NCBI RefSeq assembly: GCF_036850765.1
Contig: NC_089492.1
Span: 201,344,276-201,408,275, forward strand
Reading direction: 5' to 3'
From: Saccopteryx bilineata
Taxonomy: Eukaryota; Chordata; Mammalia; Chiroptera; Emballonuridae
Length of the DNA stretch: 64,000 nucleotides
In this document: positions 45,417 to 58,800 of the stretch, one piece after another
Layout: every line of letters starts with the position of its first letter
Numbering within the stretch: position 1 is the stretch's first letter
The notes under the pieces: generated by a model
The model's input: the letters and a program-made list of their open reading frames with translations, nothing else
The model's database searches: none
Told to the model about the DNA's origin: nothing
Translations under genes and position numbers: made by a program

Positions 45417-48400
45417 CTGCAGGCAGAGGCAGGGCAAGGATAAATGGTGGCAGGCAGGGCGGGTGCAGGACTCCTGGGGGTCATCCAGCCCCCTGTCAGC
45501 TCTTCTGTGGGTGAACCCAGCCTATAGAGTGTCTGAGGCCTTGGGAACTTGCACACACACAGCACATGACTTGCTCTTCACAGGAAATAAAGACAGCGGT
45601 AGGGGAGGGGGAAGCCATGTAGGAAATGGGCAGAGTTCAGCCTCTTGACCTTGAGCCCATGGTTACTGCACAGCCCTGCAGCTGCCCAGGCAAGTGTGCA
45701 TCCCACACCTCCTTTCTGGTCTGACAGCTCAGTGAGGCTATATGACACATCCAGGGCCCAGGGGCATGTCAGAAGTAGAACTGGGGGCTGGGTCCTTGGG
45801 CTCACTCCTTTGCTTTTGTGTTTATGTTCCCTACATTGGGCATAGCTTGATGCTCTGGGCAGGAGAGCACTGCAGGGGATAAGAGTAAGGTGAGCAGACT
45901 AGAGTGCGCTCTCCCCGTTTGTCTGACGGGCCAGGTAGTCCACCACGCTGCGCTGCGGGAGCTGCAAAAGCCCTTTCTAAGGAAAAAGCAGTCTAGCGAG
46001 GGAAGTTTTGGTTGCACTCTTTCTTGAAACATTCATACCATAACTAATTTATGGTAACACTGTAAAAATTCCTTGGCCGTCGAATCAAGAAGAGGTGCTT
46101 GGAGTGTTAAGGTTAAGACGTGGGAATGGCGTGGCAGGTTTTATTTTGTTTTGTCTTATTTATTTTAAGGCCACTGGAATTTTTGATGTCCACAGGATTT
46201 TCATTCTGTTCTAGCATGTTCCTCATGAGGCCTCTTAGGTCCAAGATGCCTTGTTCTCAGCTGAACCCTACTTAGTCATGTCACATTTCTGTATCCATCT
46301 CCTAAGAAGGCCCCTTCAAGGGTCAGCCAGGTGCCCTGGGCATGTCTGAGCCTCTTCAGGCCCCAGAGACCCCACACGTCCTGGAAGTGGTCAACTAAAA
46401 CCTCTGGTCTCTTATTGAAATGAAGCTCCTACCCACTTTCCTGCCTCTATCTTGTGAGCAAATACAGTTGCCTGATGCAGTTCTCACCATAGTTCAAAAC
46501 CAACCACTCTCACTCCTCACAACCCAGAGCAGCAAAGTATTCCACAGTGTTACCGCGCGCAGTATTACCACAGTGTTACATTGCAAGAATCTAATAAATG
46601 GGAATGGTCTGATGCTTTCTGGCTCTGCAGTTCCTCTACTGTCTGCCCGAATTCAGTGTGAACCTGCCTGGCCTTGGCCACTGGCATTACTGCCAGCATC
46701 TTGCATTATCTTTTTTTTTACTTTTTTAGTCTACTAGAATCTAGTGAACAAATGAACTCACAAGCACTACTGTTTTCACAGGCAGTCTGTTGGGTGTCTT
46801 CAAGCATTGCAGTCCTGAACCTTTATTCCTTGCTCGTTTCTACAGCAAGACCTTCTGTCTACATAAAATCTGTCTACAGATTTCCCCTCCATTTTAATCA
46901 AGGAGAGAAGTATTCTAGTACCCTGTCAATTCCCCACCCTCTTCCCTCTCCTTATCAATAGCTTGCTGTGTTCTCGGTAGGTGACTGCTTCCCATTGCTC
47001 CTGATAAGTTCTTTTGGTTGCCAGGGCCACACAGCTCAAATTAGAGAGATATGCCCACTTGTGATTGTTCACTAGGTGCCTGCCAGAGGAAAGCTGGTGC
47101 AGCCAGGTGGGAGTGTGGCCTGGGAGCACTGCTTAGGGGAGGAGTACTACCCATGCTCAGAAGGCCGGGGAAGTGCTCTGATTGAGGTGCCCTGGAGCTG
47201 GAGGAGGTATGCGTCCACCATGGCTGACCTGAGTGATTAGGCCTTTTATTTTGAAGCACGTAACTCAACCTGTAGAAGGCAAACCCAAGCGCTCATGAGG
47301 ATTTCAATAAGCAGGGCTACTGAAGTTATTCCATCATGGACCTTCAGATCTGCCTGGCCAAGCATGTGAGGGTTATAGACGCCCTGGCTCACGAGCTCAC
47401 AGCAGCACCTGTGCTTGTGAAGGCCCCCTCCTCACGTGCAGCTTCAGGCCACCTGTGAACCTGACTGATGACACTGCTTTGGGGAGAACAGTCAGAAAAA
47501 GAGAAAGCAGCTCCCAGCCTACATGCTGTCGCCAGGATGCCTGGGACCGCTCACTTCCAGAGCTAAAAAAGGAGAGGTGAGTGGTGAGGCTAGTCCCCTA
47601 CTTGATAACTAATGAAGTCAACTGGGTCTTTTTCTAGAGGAAAAAAATGAAAACTGCAATTTCAAAGAACATGTTTCAAAGTGGATTGTTCATAGCGCTG
47701 TGATGTGTGTGATACCACCTGCCACGGTATTGGGACAAACAGCACACCCTGGACTCAGAAGAGCCGATCATAGGCACGCTGGCCATGGTTTGCCTGCTAC
47801 TCAGATGACTGCTGTGACCAGAGGACACATTCCTACCAAAACACTTATCATCCTTTGAAGGACATTATTTGACATGAGGCCCAAAACATGAAAACACCTG
47901 GACCTTGTTCTCAAAAAGCTCACCGCATCCTGCCTCTCACTTGGAAAAGAACCTTAGGGCCCCGGGTCTCCTGTGGATGAAGATCTATTTACTCAGGGGG
48001 AGGAGCCTTGTGTTCAGTTCTAGAAGAACGAGATTATCACCACCACCCGGGCCCAGGACCAAGTGGCAGTCACCGGAGCTCATCTAGTAGACCTCGTTGG
48101 AGGACAGGGTCTTCTGTCCAGTGGTAGTGATAACTTATATTCAGCCTAAAGACATCTAGAAGGCAGTGTGCTGATGTATATTCCACTCAGGAAGCTAGAT
48201 TACATAGAGGTGAGTCTCCACTTCCTTTTGTTCGGTTGGACATGCTAATAGCCTAATCACAGTAGAGTGGGCAGGGGGAGGACATTCAGTGATTCCCATC
48301 TGCGCCAGATATGGGCAGACATTCCCACAGAGTTTAGAGAGGTTGGTGAGCATGTGCAGGATTTCTGAGCTATGTCTCAGAAACCTTTCAGAGCTTGGCA

Positions 48401-49117
48401 AGTTGCTTTTTCAAAAGGCATTTTGCTTAAAACGCATTCTTTTCTGCAACAGTATAGATCTCTGACTTGCGTCGTATCTGTGGAGCTTTCCACTGCACCA
48501 CATTATTTACCACATTTACATTCTCCACCTTAAAACATTCATTCAAGTGGCTGACCCATTGCCAAGTAAAAGAGCAGAAGGCAGTCCAGCTCTGAACATT
48601 AGTTAAGTGGGAATTTCCAAACCACACTTATCTTCTAAGAACTATAATTTAACAAGAGCAGGTTTTCTAACCAGACAAATTCATCACTTCCAGCCGTGAC
48701 TCACTGGGCCCTGTTTAGCTAGGACACAGTTGTTAAGGTACCGAGCTGCTTCTGAGCCACCAAGAAGGTCCCACGACCACCTATTGCTCCTGATGCCAGG
48801 GCCCAGGGCCCGGACCTGTTTAGGACCCATGAGGTGTTCCCTGTGCTATGGCTTCTCCTTTTCTGATTGGGCAGTGCTTGTGTCATCAAATATTTTGATT
48901 ATCTGCCCTGCTTCTGATAAGTATCCTAGCGACAATGACATTTAAAGACCTGCTTGATTTTCTTGCACTTTCCCATGAGCCGTGTTCTTAGATGCACATA
49001 ACTAAACTGACCAACCAATAACAAAAGAGTCCTATGAAAACCACATGTTCACACGCCAGCAGAGTTGGCAGGGAGAGGCTGAAGGCATGAGGCCTCAACA
49101 CATAAATAGCAGCTCAC
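45417..49117 (-). other. SH3RF3: SH3RF3 intron, 3.7 kb
   Basis: Runs from the GTGAGC donor at 49117 to the CTGCAG acceptor at 45417. No young SINE or L1 was seen. A short local duplication around 46542-46582 (CCACAGTGTTAC twice, flanking GCGCGC) is the only internal structure noticed. Confidence 0.8.
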
Positions 49118-49197
49118 ACGTTGAGGGGCAGCGGGACCTTGGGAGCCTTGCTCTGCTGCTCCTTCGCTGGGCTGGATCCGGCCAAGGGTGAGGTGTC
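49118..49197 (-). CDS. SH3RF3: SH3RF3 coding exon upstream of third SH3 (80 nt)
   Basis: Small exon read on the minus strand from 49197 to 49118. It follows a TTTGCAG acceptor and is followed by a GTGAGC donor. It starts in phase 0, encodes 26 residues beginning DTSPLAGSSPAKEQQ and ending PLPLN, and leaves two bases (GT). Those join the first G of the next exon to make Val, giving the expected LNV-YLALYAY junction into the third SH3 domain. The segment is the end of the low-complexity linker between the second and third SH3 domains, with no folded domain of its own. It was identified by splice sites, frame fit and resemblance to the SH3RF3 linker. The preceding exon was not found between 49200 and 64000. 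Confidence 0.82.
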
Positions 49198-49948
49198 CTG
49201 CAAACAGACAAGAGTGGACAGTGAGTGACAGGCTTCTCCAGGGAAGAGAGACAGAGTTGAGCTGGAGTCCCAAGGCATTGGCTCGCTCCTCAGAGTCTAG
49301 TTGCCTGGGTTGTTCATAGCATTTTTTCAACACACAAGAGAGCCTGGTGGCCATGATACAGGGCCTCCCAAGCTGCTGCCCAAACAACTCTCTTTAGCCC
49401 GCATCCGGGCTAATCAGCGGCACACTGCGCTCAACGTGCAGAAAGGTGGTGTCTGAAAGCCTGTCCTTTATTCTTAGAACGCAAGTTAATTATTCTTATG
49501 TTTGTAAAAAGGAAATCTGGACAAAACTTTTCTACAAATCCTGGGCTTAAAAAAAACAAAACAAAACGGCATTCCCAGGAACTGAAAATTAATCTCTACA
49601 GAACACTGGTCCCCTGGCTGCGCACAGAGGGGCCAGCTGTTGGGCAACGAGACCAACAGGAACTGCGCCTCCTGCCTCAGACCTGCAGGGCTCGGAGCTG
49701 CAAGGTTCACTAAGTGGGGAGAGGACTGGAGGGTCCATAAACATCAGGCGTGTGCTATGCTGCCTGAGGGGGGTGGTAAGGCCGAGCAGAGATTTGGGCT
49801 GTGCAGTCATCTCACCAGGGCGATTCCTGCACAGGCAAGAGGGAGGGACAGCAGTGTCCCCAAATCTCCTCACTCCCCAGCTCATCCACCAACCCCAGTG
49901 ACTCTGAAGGTAGCACCCTGTCTTCCTGTTCAGATGCCCCAATGAATT

Positions 49949-50350
49949 GAATGGTGTCTGCCCAAAAGCTATGTCCAAGGTATAGCCCCTGGTGCTGTGG
50001 ACATGACCTTATTTGAATAAGGTATATAAGGTAAGAACCCTAAAATGAGACTACCCTTGACTACAACGGGCCCCAAACCCAGTGACAAGTGTCCTGACAA
50101 GAGAGAGGAGGACTGAGACCCTGGAGGGAAGGAAGTCCTCAGCCATGGAGCCCCGAGGACTGCAGCAGCCGCCGCCCAGGAACCGGAAGACAGGCCTGGC
50201 TGGATTCTCCCTCAGCCTTCAGAAGGAACCGGTTCTGCCAACACCTTGACTTTGGTCTTCTGGCTTCCAGAACTGTGAACAGGGTAACTCCCTGTTGCTT
50301 GGAGCCACCCAGTGTGTGGCCCTGTTAACAGCTGCCCCCGAAAACTAACA
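49949..50350 (+). repeat. MLT1-like (ERVL-MaLR) LTR relic
   Basis: GGACATGACCTTATTTGAAT, GGGCCCCAAACCCAGTGACA, CAACACCTTGACTTTGGTCT, TCCAGAACTGTGA and GGAGCCACCCAGTGTGTGG follow the order of MLT1-type LTRs. Heavily mutated; no internal proviral genes. Confidence 0.65.
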
Positions 50351-51879
50351 CAGCTCAACCCCCTGACCAGTTCTGACCTTGCCTAGTGGATCAGCTCCAC
50401 AATGTAAGGCAACCTTCTAACCCCTCCCTAGGTGGCCAACTCCCCCCCCCACCCAGGGGCCATGAAAGGTGCTGGAAATCATAGCGCATCTTCCATGACC
50501 TCTAAGAAGTTAGGAATTCTATTTCTTTTTGCTGTTTAAACATCAAAGTGCCTGGTAGAGTGAGAACGTGCAACGTGGACAGTCTCCAAGATACCTCAGA
50601 GCCTCCAAGGACTTCCCCTTCCCAACGCCAGCACCCGTGAGAGGAAATGCTGATTGCCAAAGCAGCCCCTTCGCGAGTCCCTTCCCTGCACACCTGCTGG
50701 TGCACAGGTACTGTTTTCTAGAGTGCTCTGTGGCAACTGGGCTACAAGGACATTCCTTCTGCTGATAGTTTCAGGGGACTTCCATCTGCTCAACACACCT
50801 GCCAACCTAGGAGGGGAGACAGACACCAGAAGGCATTCCGTATTAAAGCGTGGGAATGTTCTTCTTTCAAGGAGGTAGCTGGCAGAGTTCACCACAGCCG
50901 GCCAGGGACCATCCTTCACAGAGCGGCAGGCAGGGGTGGGAAGGTGCCTTCTACAGGGGCAGACACCTGGGGTATGGGCAAGCACCCTGAGTGCTGGTTT
51001 CCTCACAGCTCTCCTTGTGCAGCCACTGAAGGTGTGTGCAGGACATTAGGGCCCTTCACTCACTCAAACAGGCAGGCATGGCACCATGCTGGACAAGGTC
51101 AGCAGAGGTCCATGCGCACCTCCAGTGTGGAGTTCATCAGCTAAGCCAGGTCAGAACTGGTCAGTGAGTTGATAAGAAATGCCCCTCTTGGCTCTCCACA
51201 CAAGCAAGAAAATAGTGATGGTCAATTGAGTTGTAGGGTGGTCCTGCCTGCATGAGTCCTCACGGATTCTGCCTGACTACCTGTCAGAACCAGGGGCAAA
51301 GACACAGCCTCTGACTCCAGTGTGGGGCTTACACTGGGGAGGGGGGCAAGCATTAGACATGTCATTATAGACATGGGGGTCCCAGCAAGAGCAGGGCCAC
51401 CGAATACACAACAGGGACCTCACCTGAGGGTGTGGCAGAGAGGGCTTCTGTGAGCAGGGGGTGGGCCTGCTAGGTGAGGTGGTGAGAGTCGGGAGAGGTG
51501 GAGGAGGAGCGGTCTGTCCAGCAAGGGCTGGCAAAGGCAAGCACAGCAAGTGTAGAGAAACTGAAAGAAAGGAAGAGGGAGCGATGAGGGGTGCTGGTGC
51601 AGTGCAGGGCCAGTCTGCACGAGGCCTCCTGAGCCACAGGGAGGGTACTGGTCTTCACCTTGAGGGCAGAGAGGCGCCCTGGAGGACTGACAGGAGAAAG
51701 ACAGAGATAGGGTCAGACCCACGGCTCACAGGGGGACGTGCCTGTAGCACTGAGGAAGGCCAGGTCTGGGTGGGGGGTCTGGGAATGGAGAGAGGTCTGG
51801 TGGTAGGTGAGAAAAACAGCAGTAAAGATGACAGCTGCTCCTCTTATCTGCAGCTCACCAGCATGTATCTGGAATAATG

Positions 51880-52055
51880 CATTTCATTCTCAAATGAGCC
51901 TAGGAAGTAGGTGAGTTTTTGTTTGTTTTTTAAATCAGCATATGAGGCACAGAGGTCAATAATGGCTCAGTCATACAGCTGGTACACAGCCAGGGCGGGG
52001 CATGAATGCAAGCGGCCCGATGCCAGAGGCCACATGCTCATGCACTGTGCCGTCT
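51880..52055 (-). repeat. MIR-like relic, antisense
   Basis: ATATGAGGCACAGAGGTCAA, TCAGTCATACAGCTGGTA and GCAAGCGGCCCGATGCCAGA resemble the antisense MIR core. Confidence 0.5.
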
Positions 52056-52059
52056 GTTT

Positions 52060-52430
52060 GAGTGTCCTATAGCTGCTGGAGCAGAACATGACAAACTTAG
52101 TGACTCAGAAAAACACAGACAGCTCTGACAGTCCTGACAGTCAAAAGTCCCAAGGCAAGGTGTCAGCAGTACTGTGCTCCCACCAGAGGCTCTGAGGCAG
52201 AGTCCAAGCCCTCTTCTCCCAGCATGTACAGCCCCCTCACTCCCTGGCTTGTAGCCTCATCCCTAACCTTGGAAGCCAGCCATGTGCCATCTTCACATCT
52301 CTCTGTGACCTCTGCTCCCATCACCACATCCCCTGACTCCAAACTGCCTGCCTCCCTCTTATAGAGACTCCTGTGATTACATTGGGCTCCCTGGGTAATC
52401 CAGAATAATCTCCCACCTCAGGTTCCTTTT
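52060..52430 (-). repeat. MLT1-like LTR relic, opposite orientation
   Basis: GTGTCCTATAGCTGCTGGAG, CAAGGTGTCAGCAGTACTG, GAGGCTCTGAGGCAGAGTCC and GGCTTGTAGCCTCATCC are complements of MLT1-type LTR blocks, in inverse orientation to the one at 49949. Confidence 0.6.
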
Positions 52431-52814
52431 CTCTCCTGCCACATGGGGTGACACATGCACATCTTCTGGCATAGTGGGGCACAAGCATAGTGGGGAGTCC
52501 ATGATTCCCTCCTCTACTAGCAGGACTGGCGCATCACTAGCTGAAGGGCATGAGGGAGGAGACTAAGCCCAGTTTCTGGCCTCAGCAACCAGCCAGACAG
52601 AGAAGCCATTGGAAGGTACAAGGAGTATGAGATCTGGGGGGAGGTCATCTGTGTTGGTCATGTGCAGTTTGACATGCCTGGTGTCCCTGAAGATGAGACC
52701 ACTGGTGACGCCAACCAGCCGAGAAGGTGGACTGGTTGAGAGGTATAGATTTGGGGACCGTCGGCAAACAGCCTGTCTACTCAGCAAGCGACGCAGCTGC
52801 ACAGGTATGTCCTT

Positions 52815-52925
52815 AGTCCTCACGTGTGCGAGCCTTGTCTGTGTGACCTCGGACAAGTAAAGTTGTGGAGACTCAGCTTCCTCATGCTTAAGATACGAAT
52901 AAGGGACGTCCACTGTCAACTGCAA
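52815..52925 (+). repeat. MIR relic
   Basis: TCTGTGTGACCTCGGACAAG and ACTCAGCTTCCTCATGCTTA are MIR core blocks. Confidence 0.65.
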
Positions 52926-55054
52926 TGCAGCAACGGGGCTGGATTTACCCTCCCACCTACAACCTCGGAAAGACCAGGCAAAATGTGTGAATCCATGCTT
53001 CCTGCACTTTGGAAAATGAATAATAAAGGCTGGGTAGATATGACTTACAGATGAGATGATGGGGTCCTTAAGGCTCCTGTCTTCTCTGTTGAGATGTTAA
53101 ATGAGACCATTTAACTTAAGCCCTCGATCAGTGCTGGCTGTCATTACTGAAGTCAGGTAGGAGGTGGATGAGACAGCCTGAGGGAAAGTGTGCAGCGAGG
53201 ACAGAGAACATCCTGGGACTTGGCCCGCGGACCACCAGCATGACCGAGGAGATGGCAGAGGGGACAGGATAAAAAACAGCACTGTGGTCGGGGTCCAGGG
53301 GAGCAACGATTCACAAGGGAAGCAGTGGTCAACTGGGCTGAAGCCTGCAGAGAACCAAGCAAGACAAAGACCAGAAGGACCCCTTCAATTTGGGGCAGCA
53401 GCACACTTCCTAGGGCCAGCCATTCTGGTTTAAAGTGACCTTACAGTATTTGAATGAGGCAGAATAAAGGTTCAGGTGGGAAATTCACCACGGCGCTATT
53501 TGTAACGTGGGAAACCTGAAGTGGCCCAAAGACCCCACGGTACAAGGTTCAACATACCACGCAGGAATGGGGGGGTTTGCATGGAGAGGCAGGGCAGGCT
53601 GTGACGTCCATCAAGTGGGAAAGGTGGTCAGAGAAATGGATACGTAGTATGACCTCACTTCTGTAAATGATGCTTGTATTTCCGTGGGAAAAAAAGGTCT
53701 GGAAATTTATGTACCAAATGATAACATTGGCATTTAGGGTACTTGGAATTTGGGATAATTTTTTTTTAAAGTCTGTATGTTCAAATATTTCATCATTTTT
53801 AATACCAACAAGTGACAATGGTTTTCTGATACATGGTCAAAATAATAAAAAGAATAGGGTTAAATTATTTGAGGCCTAAAATACGATCAAGCTCTGGTCG
53901 ATGGTGATCCCATGCTCTCCTGGATTCCATACATGCCATCATGTGGGGCTGCCAGGAGGAGAAAGGAGGAGACGAGGAGGGGGCGCCTGAGGATCAGCTG
54001 ATCTGTGACCAAGCCCAGGTGACTGCGGCCAGCAGTGTGCGGGCAGGAGTGAGCCAGGCACTGAGTGGAGCAGACACACAAGACGACCAGCTCAGATAGA
54101 CCTCAGACCCAGAGCTCTGCTTGTTAACATGCCTCCTGTCCAAAATCAACTCTCCTGACACAGCCTGCCCCGCCCCAGCTGTCACCACTCAGGCTCAGCA
54201 CCAGTGACCTGTGATGGTGTGTTCTGAGTCTTGCTGTCACCGAAGGCATCTTGTGCAGGGTCTTCACCTCCCAACGACCTCGAACCACTGAAGTCAGAAT
54301 CCTACAAGTGGTCGGGAGAGACAGAGCACATTGATTTCTGTCTGCCAGGCAGCAGGAGAAGGCTGGCTGGGACCTTGGACTGGGCTGGAACACGCGGCAT
54401 TAGGGCTCAAGAACCTATGTTTGCCAGCTTCTGCCAACTCTGCTGGTTAAGCCAAACACAGCACCCTCGTGGGGCAGGGTGTTAGGAGGGCCAGGAAGGG
54501 CTGTGGTGGGGTGGGGCTAGCCAGGCCCAGGAGTGATTGGCGCAGCCAAAGGGCCGCCCTGGGACAGGACAGGACCTAGAGACAGCACTAGGACAGGGCC
54601 CTCAGCAGTGTGGCCGGGACCCTGGCAGTCTGCTGGAACTTGATAGGACAAACACTACAAGCAAATTGCTACTTGGAGCTGGAACAAAGGAGCAGAGAGG
54701 TCACACCCGTGAAAACAGCTTTTTTTCCTGAAGGTCAAGATGGAGACTATCTAAAACTGACACTGGGCTGAGCGAGCATGCAGCCTTGTCTGGTCCCTGC
54801 GCAGTGTAGTGCAAAGCCCAGCAGAAAACTAAGTGTGACTTTCTGTTGTGGACAGGGGTTTCCACCCACCCTCCTGTGAGTCAGATGTCTATTTTTGTTG
54901 CTGCTGATGTGAGGTGACAAGTAACGCCACTGGAGGTAGTGAGTGGAGGGATGTCCCCAGTGACAGCTGAGCAAGAGGTGACCGATGGGGCCTGGGGGCC
55001 TCCACGGAGCCTCCTGATGGGCGTCACAGAACAACATGGCTCTTCTCTCTTTTT

Positions 55055-55447
55055 TTTGCGACAGAGAGAGAGAGAGAGAGACAGACAGAAAGAGGGACAG
55101 ACAGGAAGGGAGAGAGATGAGAAGCATCAATTCTTTGTTGCAGCATCTTAGTTGTTCATTGATTGCTTTCTCATATGTGTCTTGACCAGGGGGTTACAGC
55201 AGTCTGAGTGATCCTTTGCTCAAACCAGCGACCTTCGGCTTCAAGCCAGCGACCTTTGGGCTCAAGCCAGCGACCTTTGGGCTCAAGCCAGTGACTATGG
55301 GGTAATGTCTATGATCCTACACTCAAGCCAGCGACCCTGCACTCAAGCTAGTGAGCCTGTGCTCAAGCTGGTGACCTCTACGTTTCAAACCTGGGCCCTC
55401 TGCATTCCATTCTGAACATCTATCCACTGTGCCACTGCCTGGTCAGG
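55055..55447 (-). repeat. Long CCTGACC-type SINE, antisense, expanded internal repeat
   Basis: Poly-T, (GA)n, ATGAGAAGCATCAATTCTTT, TTGTTCATTGATTGCTTTCT, then a run of GGCTCAAGCCAGCGACCTTT units (about 55225-55300), ending in the head complement CACTGCCTGGTCAGGC. Flanking CTTCTCTCTTTTT occurs on both sides (55042-55054, 55448-55460). Confidence 0.93.
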
Positions 55448-55460
55448 CTTCTCTCTTTTT

Positions 55461-55828
55461 AAAAAATTTTATATTATTTTTAATTTTTTAAGTGAAATGC
55501 AGGGAGGCAGAGAGACTCCCACATGTGCCCTGCCTGGGATCCACCCAGCAACCCCACTAGAAGGTGATGCTCTGTTGCTTAGCAACTAGAGCCTTTTTTT
55601 TTTTTTTTTTTTTTTAGCACCTGAGGTGGAGGCCATGGAGCCATCCTTAGCACCCAGGGCCAACTTGCTCTAATCGAGTCATGACTGCAAGAGGGGGAGA
55701 GAGAGAGAGAAAGAGAGAGAACGGGGAGGGGTGGAGAAGCAGATGGTCCCTTCCCCTGACCAGGAATCAAACCCAGGACAACCACATGCTAGGCTGATGT
55801 TCTACCACTGAGCCAACTGGCCAGGGCC
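55461..55828 (-). repeat. Rhin-type SINE, antisense, with internal T22 tract
   Basis: AGAGACTCCCACATGTGCCC, GATCCACCCAGCAACCCC, then T-rich stretch 55594-55616, AGCACCTGAGGTGGAGGCCA, GGAGAAGCAGATGGTCCCTT and head complement GAGCCAACTGGCCAGGGCC. It sits directly beside the SINE at 55055. Confidence 0.9.
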
Positions 55829-58800
55829 ACACAGTTCTTCTCTCTGCGACCCAACTGGACATCTGTAAGCACAATGCATCCACAGGCCTCCAAATCAGCA
55901 CTGCCAGGCAGCGGGATAAACCACTCTTAGGACATGGGGGACAAGAAAATTCTGGTTTAAGATTAATTAATGCAACCCCAGGGCTTCCTGTGCCCCTTGT
56001 CCTCCAGCTCTGACCATGCTGGACAGGGCCGGGTCTGGGGCCTGGCCCCCACTGGAACCAGTTTCATCCTTGAGAATCACACTGCTAACTGCTTTGATTC
56101 TTAATGGCTTCACCTCAAGTGATTCTGGGAGGGAGAAGGGGAGGGTCAGGGAAGGCAAACCCCACGTAGATGGGGTGGGGGTGCTGCACGGAACTCAGCT
56201 GGGAGAGAGGGCAGGCAAGTGTGCTCTGGGGGAGAGGGCAGTGGGACCTAGCCTGGAGAAAAGGGAGGAAGGAGGTGGTTAGCAATCCAGAGTGAGGTGG
56301 GGAAGGCTCTGAACTCCATTGCCCTCCCATCCAGAAATGATAGACGATGGACAAGCCTGTGCACCAGAGCCTTAGAAAGATGTGAAGACCCACCTGGAAT
56401 CAGCCTTAGTGATCCCAGGAGCCATTCTCACCTCCCTTCCGGTTCCTGCCCTGCTCTGACCTGCCCCAGCGTTGCTGGTGCTGACCGACTCTGTGATTCC
56501 CACTGTCCATGCTCGATGGCATGCCGTTATGTCCTCTGTCCTGGTGGTCCAGGTAGGTCCTGAGGTAGGGTCCACATGTGCCTCTCTTTCCATCTGCCAC
56601 AGGCTTCTCCTTTAACACAGGGCTCACCAACCTGGAGGATGGACCAAGGGCACCAGAGCTCACTGGCAGCTCCTGGGCTCCCCAGGTGCTAAGGGGATGC
56701 CAGGGAGGTTCCCTGATGCGTCCCTTTCTTGTCTGCCAGCAGGTGGCAGGCACCTGTGTACGTGGTTCCTGTCTTGTCATAGCAGCAGAGGAAACATGGG
56801 TGACATCGAACATCACAAACAAAACAGAGCCAGTCACCAGCAACCAGGAGTTAAGGTGTCCAGTAATTTCCAGGTTTATCAAAGTCTTCCCACAGGAGGT
56901 CTTCAGGATGAGGTGATTTTTATTCATCCCATGCCCTCATTTTTTTCTTCCTTATAAGGTGTGGAATTAAATGTATAACTTTCTCAAAGTGCTGAGGATG
57001 CTAGCTCTGCCCCAAGCTGGATCTGTGGGCTGCTAGGCAGGGAGGCGGCACCTGCAGCAGGCCCAGCAGGCCCCCGCCCACAGGAGGTCTTTCCTGGTGG
57101 TGAGGAGGCCCAGCTGCACTCAGAGAGATGCCTGCACCCCCCTTGGGAAAGGCTACACGTGGCAAGGAGGGGTGCGTCTTGGTTGACATTCTGGGAGCTC
57201 ACTTCTTAGACAGGAAGACATGGAGAAACATTCTCTTAATATTTTCCCTGCTGAATTTCAAACACTACACTTCTACTGACTTTAAAGGGCACTCTCCTAA
57301 GTCTCAAAGGCTTCTGTTTGCTTATTTGAAGTTGATTTTAAGCCATTGGGCTCTGAAGCTAGCAAGCTTGCAAAGTCCTGTGAAAGCAACTGCTGTTGGT
57401 GGAACGGGCTCAGCCAATGCCGTCCCTGAGCCTGTGAGAGTCTGCCCAGATGCAGGCCACTGGCACAGCAATGCAGCCTCAGTGAGGTGAGTCAGCATGA
57501 GCTCTTCCCGCAGTGATGGTCTGCAGGCAGCAGTTCTGCCTCCCTGAGTGTCCCAGCCTCTGGGCTAATAAGCATTATACACCTCCTAACAGATACAGAG
57601 ACTCCAGGGCACATGGTGTTAGAGGGGCTTTCTCCTCATGGGTACCTGCTGGCCCGGGGCTGTCAGACCTGCTTTGGTAACTGAAGCATGAGCAGGAGTG
57701 ACACGTGTCACCTCTACGCACCCCGACTTTAGGAACCACTACACTGGCTGCCACATTTCCCAGCCCTGCCTGCCCCTGACATCAGAGGTCAGCGAGCATT
57801 TCTCATCCAGGGCCAGAACAGAAATAACAGTATTTTAGGCTCCTTGGGTCACACGATCTCTGTCACAACTATGTGGCTCTTCTGCTGGGGCCTGAAAACA
57901 GCTACGGACCGGTATCGATGAGCACGTCTAGCTGGGACGCCTTGGCCTGAAGGTGTGATAATGTCTGAGAAGAGGGCACTGTGGTGCCCATGAGAGACAT
58001 GCTGTACGGTGAGCAGCAAGCCTGAGCATTGGGGGCTGCTTGTCGTCACAGCACAGCTTGCTCACATGGACCGGCCGGGAAGTTCCAAGGCTACCAGCAC
58101 TCACGGGACAGCTCCTCAGGCAGTCTGGTGATGACTTTGGCCACTGTTTGGTTTCTTACTTGATTTATGAAAGAACGATTCTAAGATGTTAAGTTATCAT
58201 TTCCTAATTAGCTCCAATGACTGTTATAAACAAGAAACTGGATTTTTAAAAGGACAGTTGGCTTAGATAGCCTCTCTCACTTCCTCTCCCCTAACAACCC
58301 TCCCACCCCCAGTGGAAAGGGGATGTGTAGGTACTCTGTTACTCATAAGGGACTAAGCTGACCCTCTGACCTCTCCAAATGGCAGAGGAAAATAATTCAT
58401 AGGGTGCGAATGTGAGCGGGTGGGCCATTTGAAGCTCAGCTCCACCACACAGCCCGGGGAGCTCACAGATGGACACTTGTCAGCTGTGCCGCCCTGCTGA
58501 GCTCAGGGAGCGAGTATCAGGGGGTACGCTTGCGGCATTTCCAATATTATGTTGTTTTATGTGGAAGGCCATTCACTACTCAGTGAGACAGACACAGTTC
58601 CATGCCCACCTGCCTGAGAATAAATGGAATAGGTATGAACTTCCATGCAGAGCCAGGAAGCCCAGGGGTGTAGCCGCCATGCACAGTGACAAAGGCAGTG
58701 TACTGGTGATAAATGTAGAGAAAACAGCCTGTAGGCCAGAGAAAATGAGGGAATTAAACTGAGTGATGCAGAGGTGATCAGGAACCACAGGAGCACAGAG

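Noticed and set aside
51420..51722. Minus-strand 100-codon frame with possible splice-like borders
   Set aside because: CAG/GTGAGG-like strings exist nearby, but the peptide has no similarity to SH3RF3 and the frame does not fit the phase-0 start of the exon at 49197.
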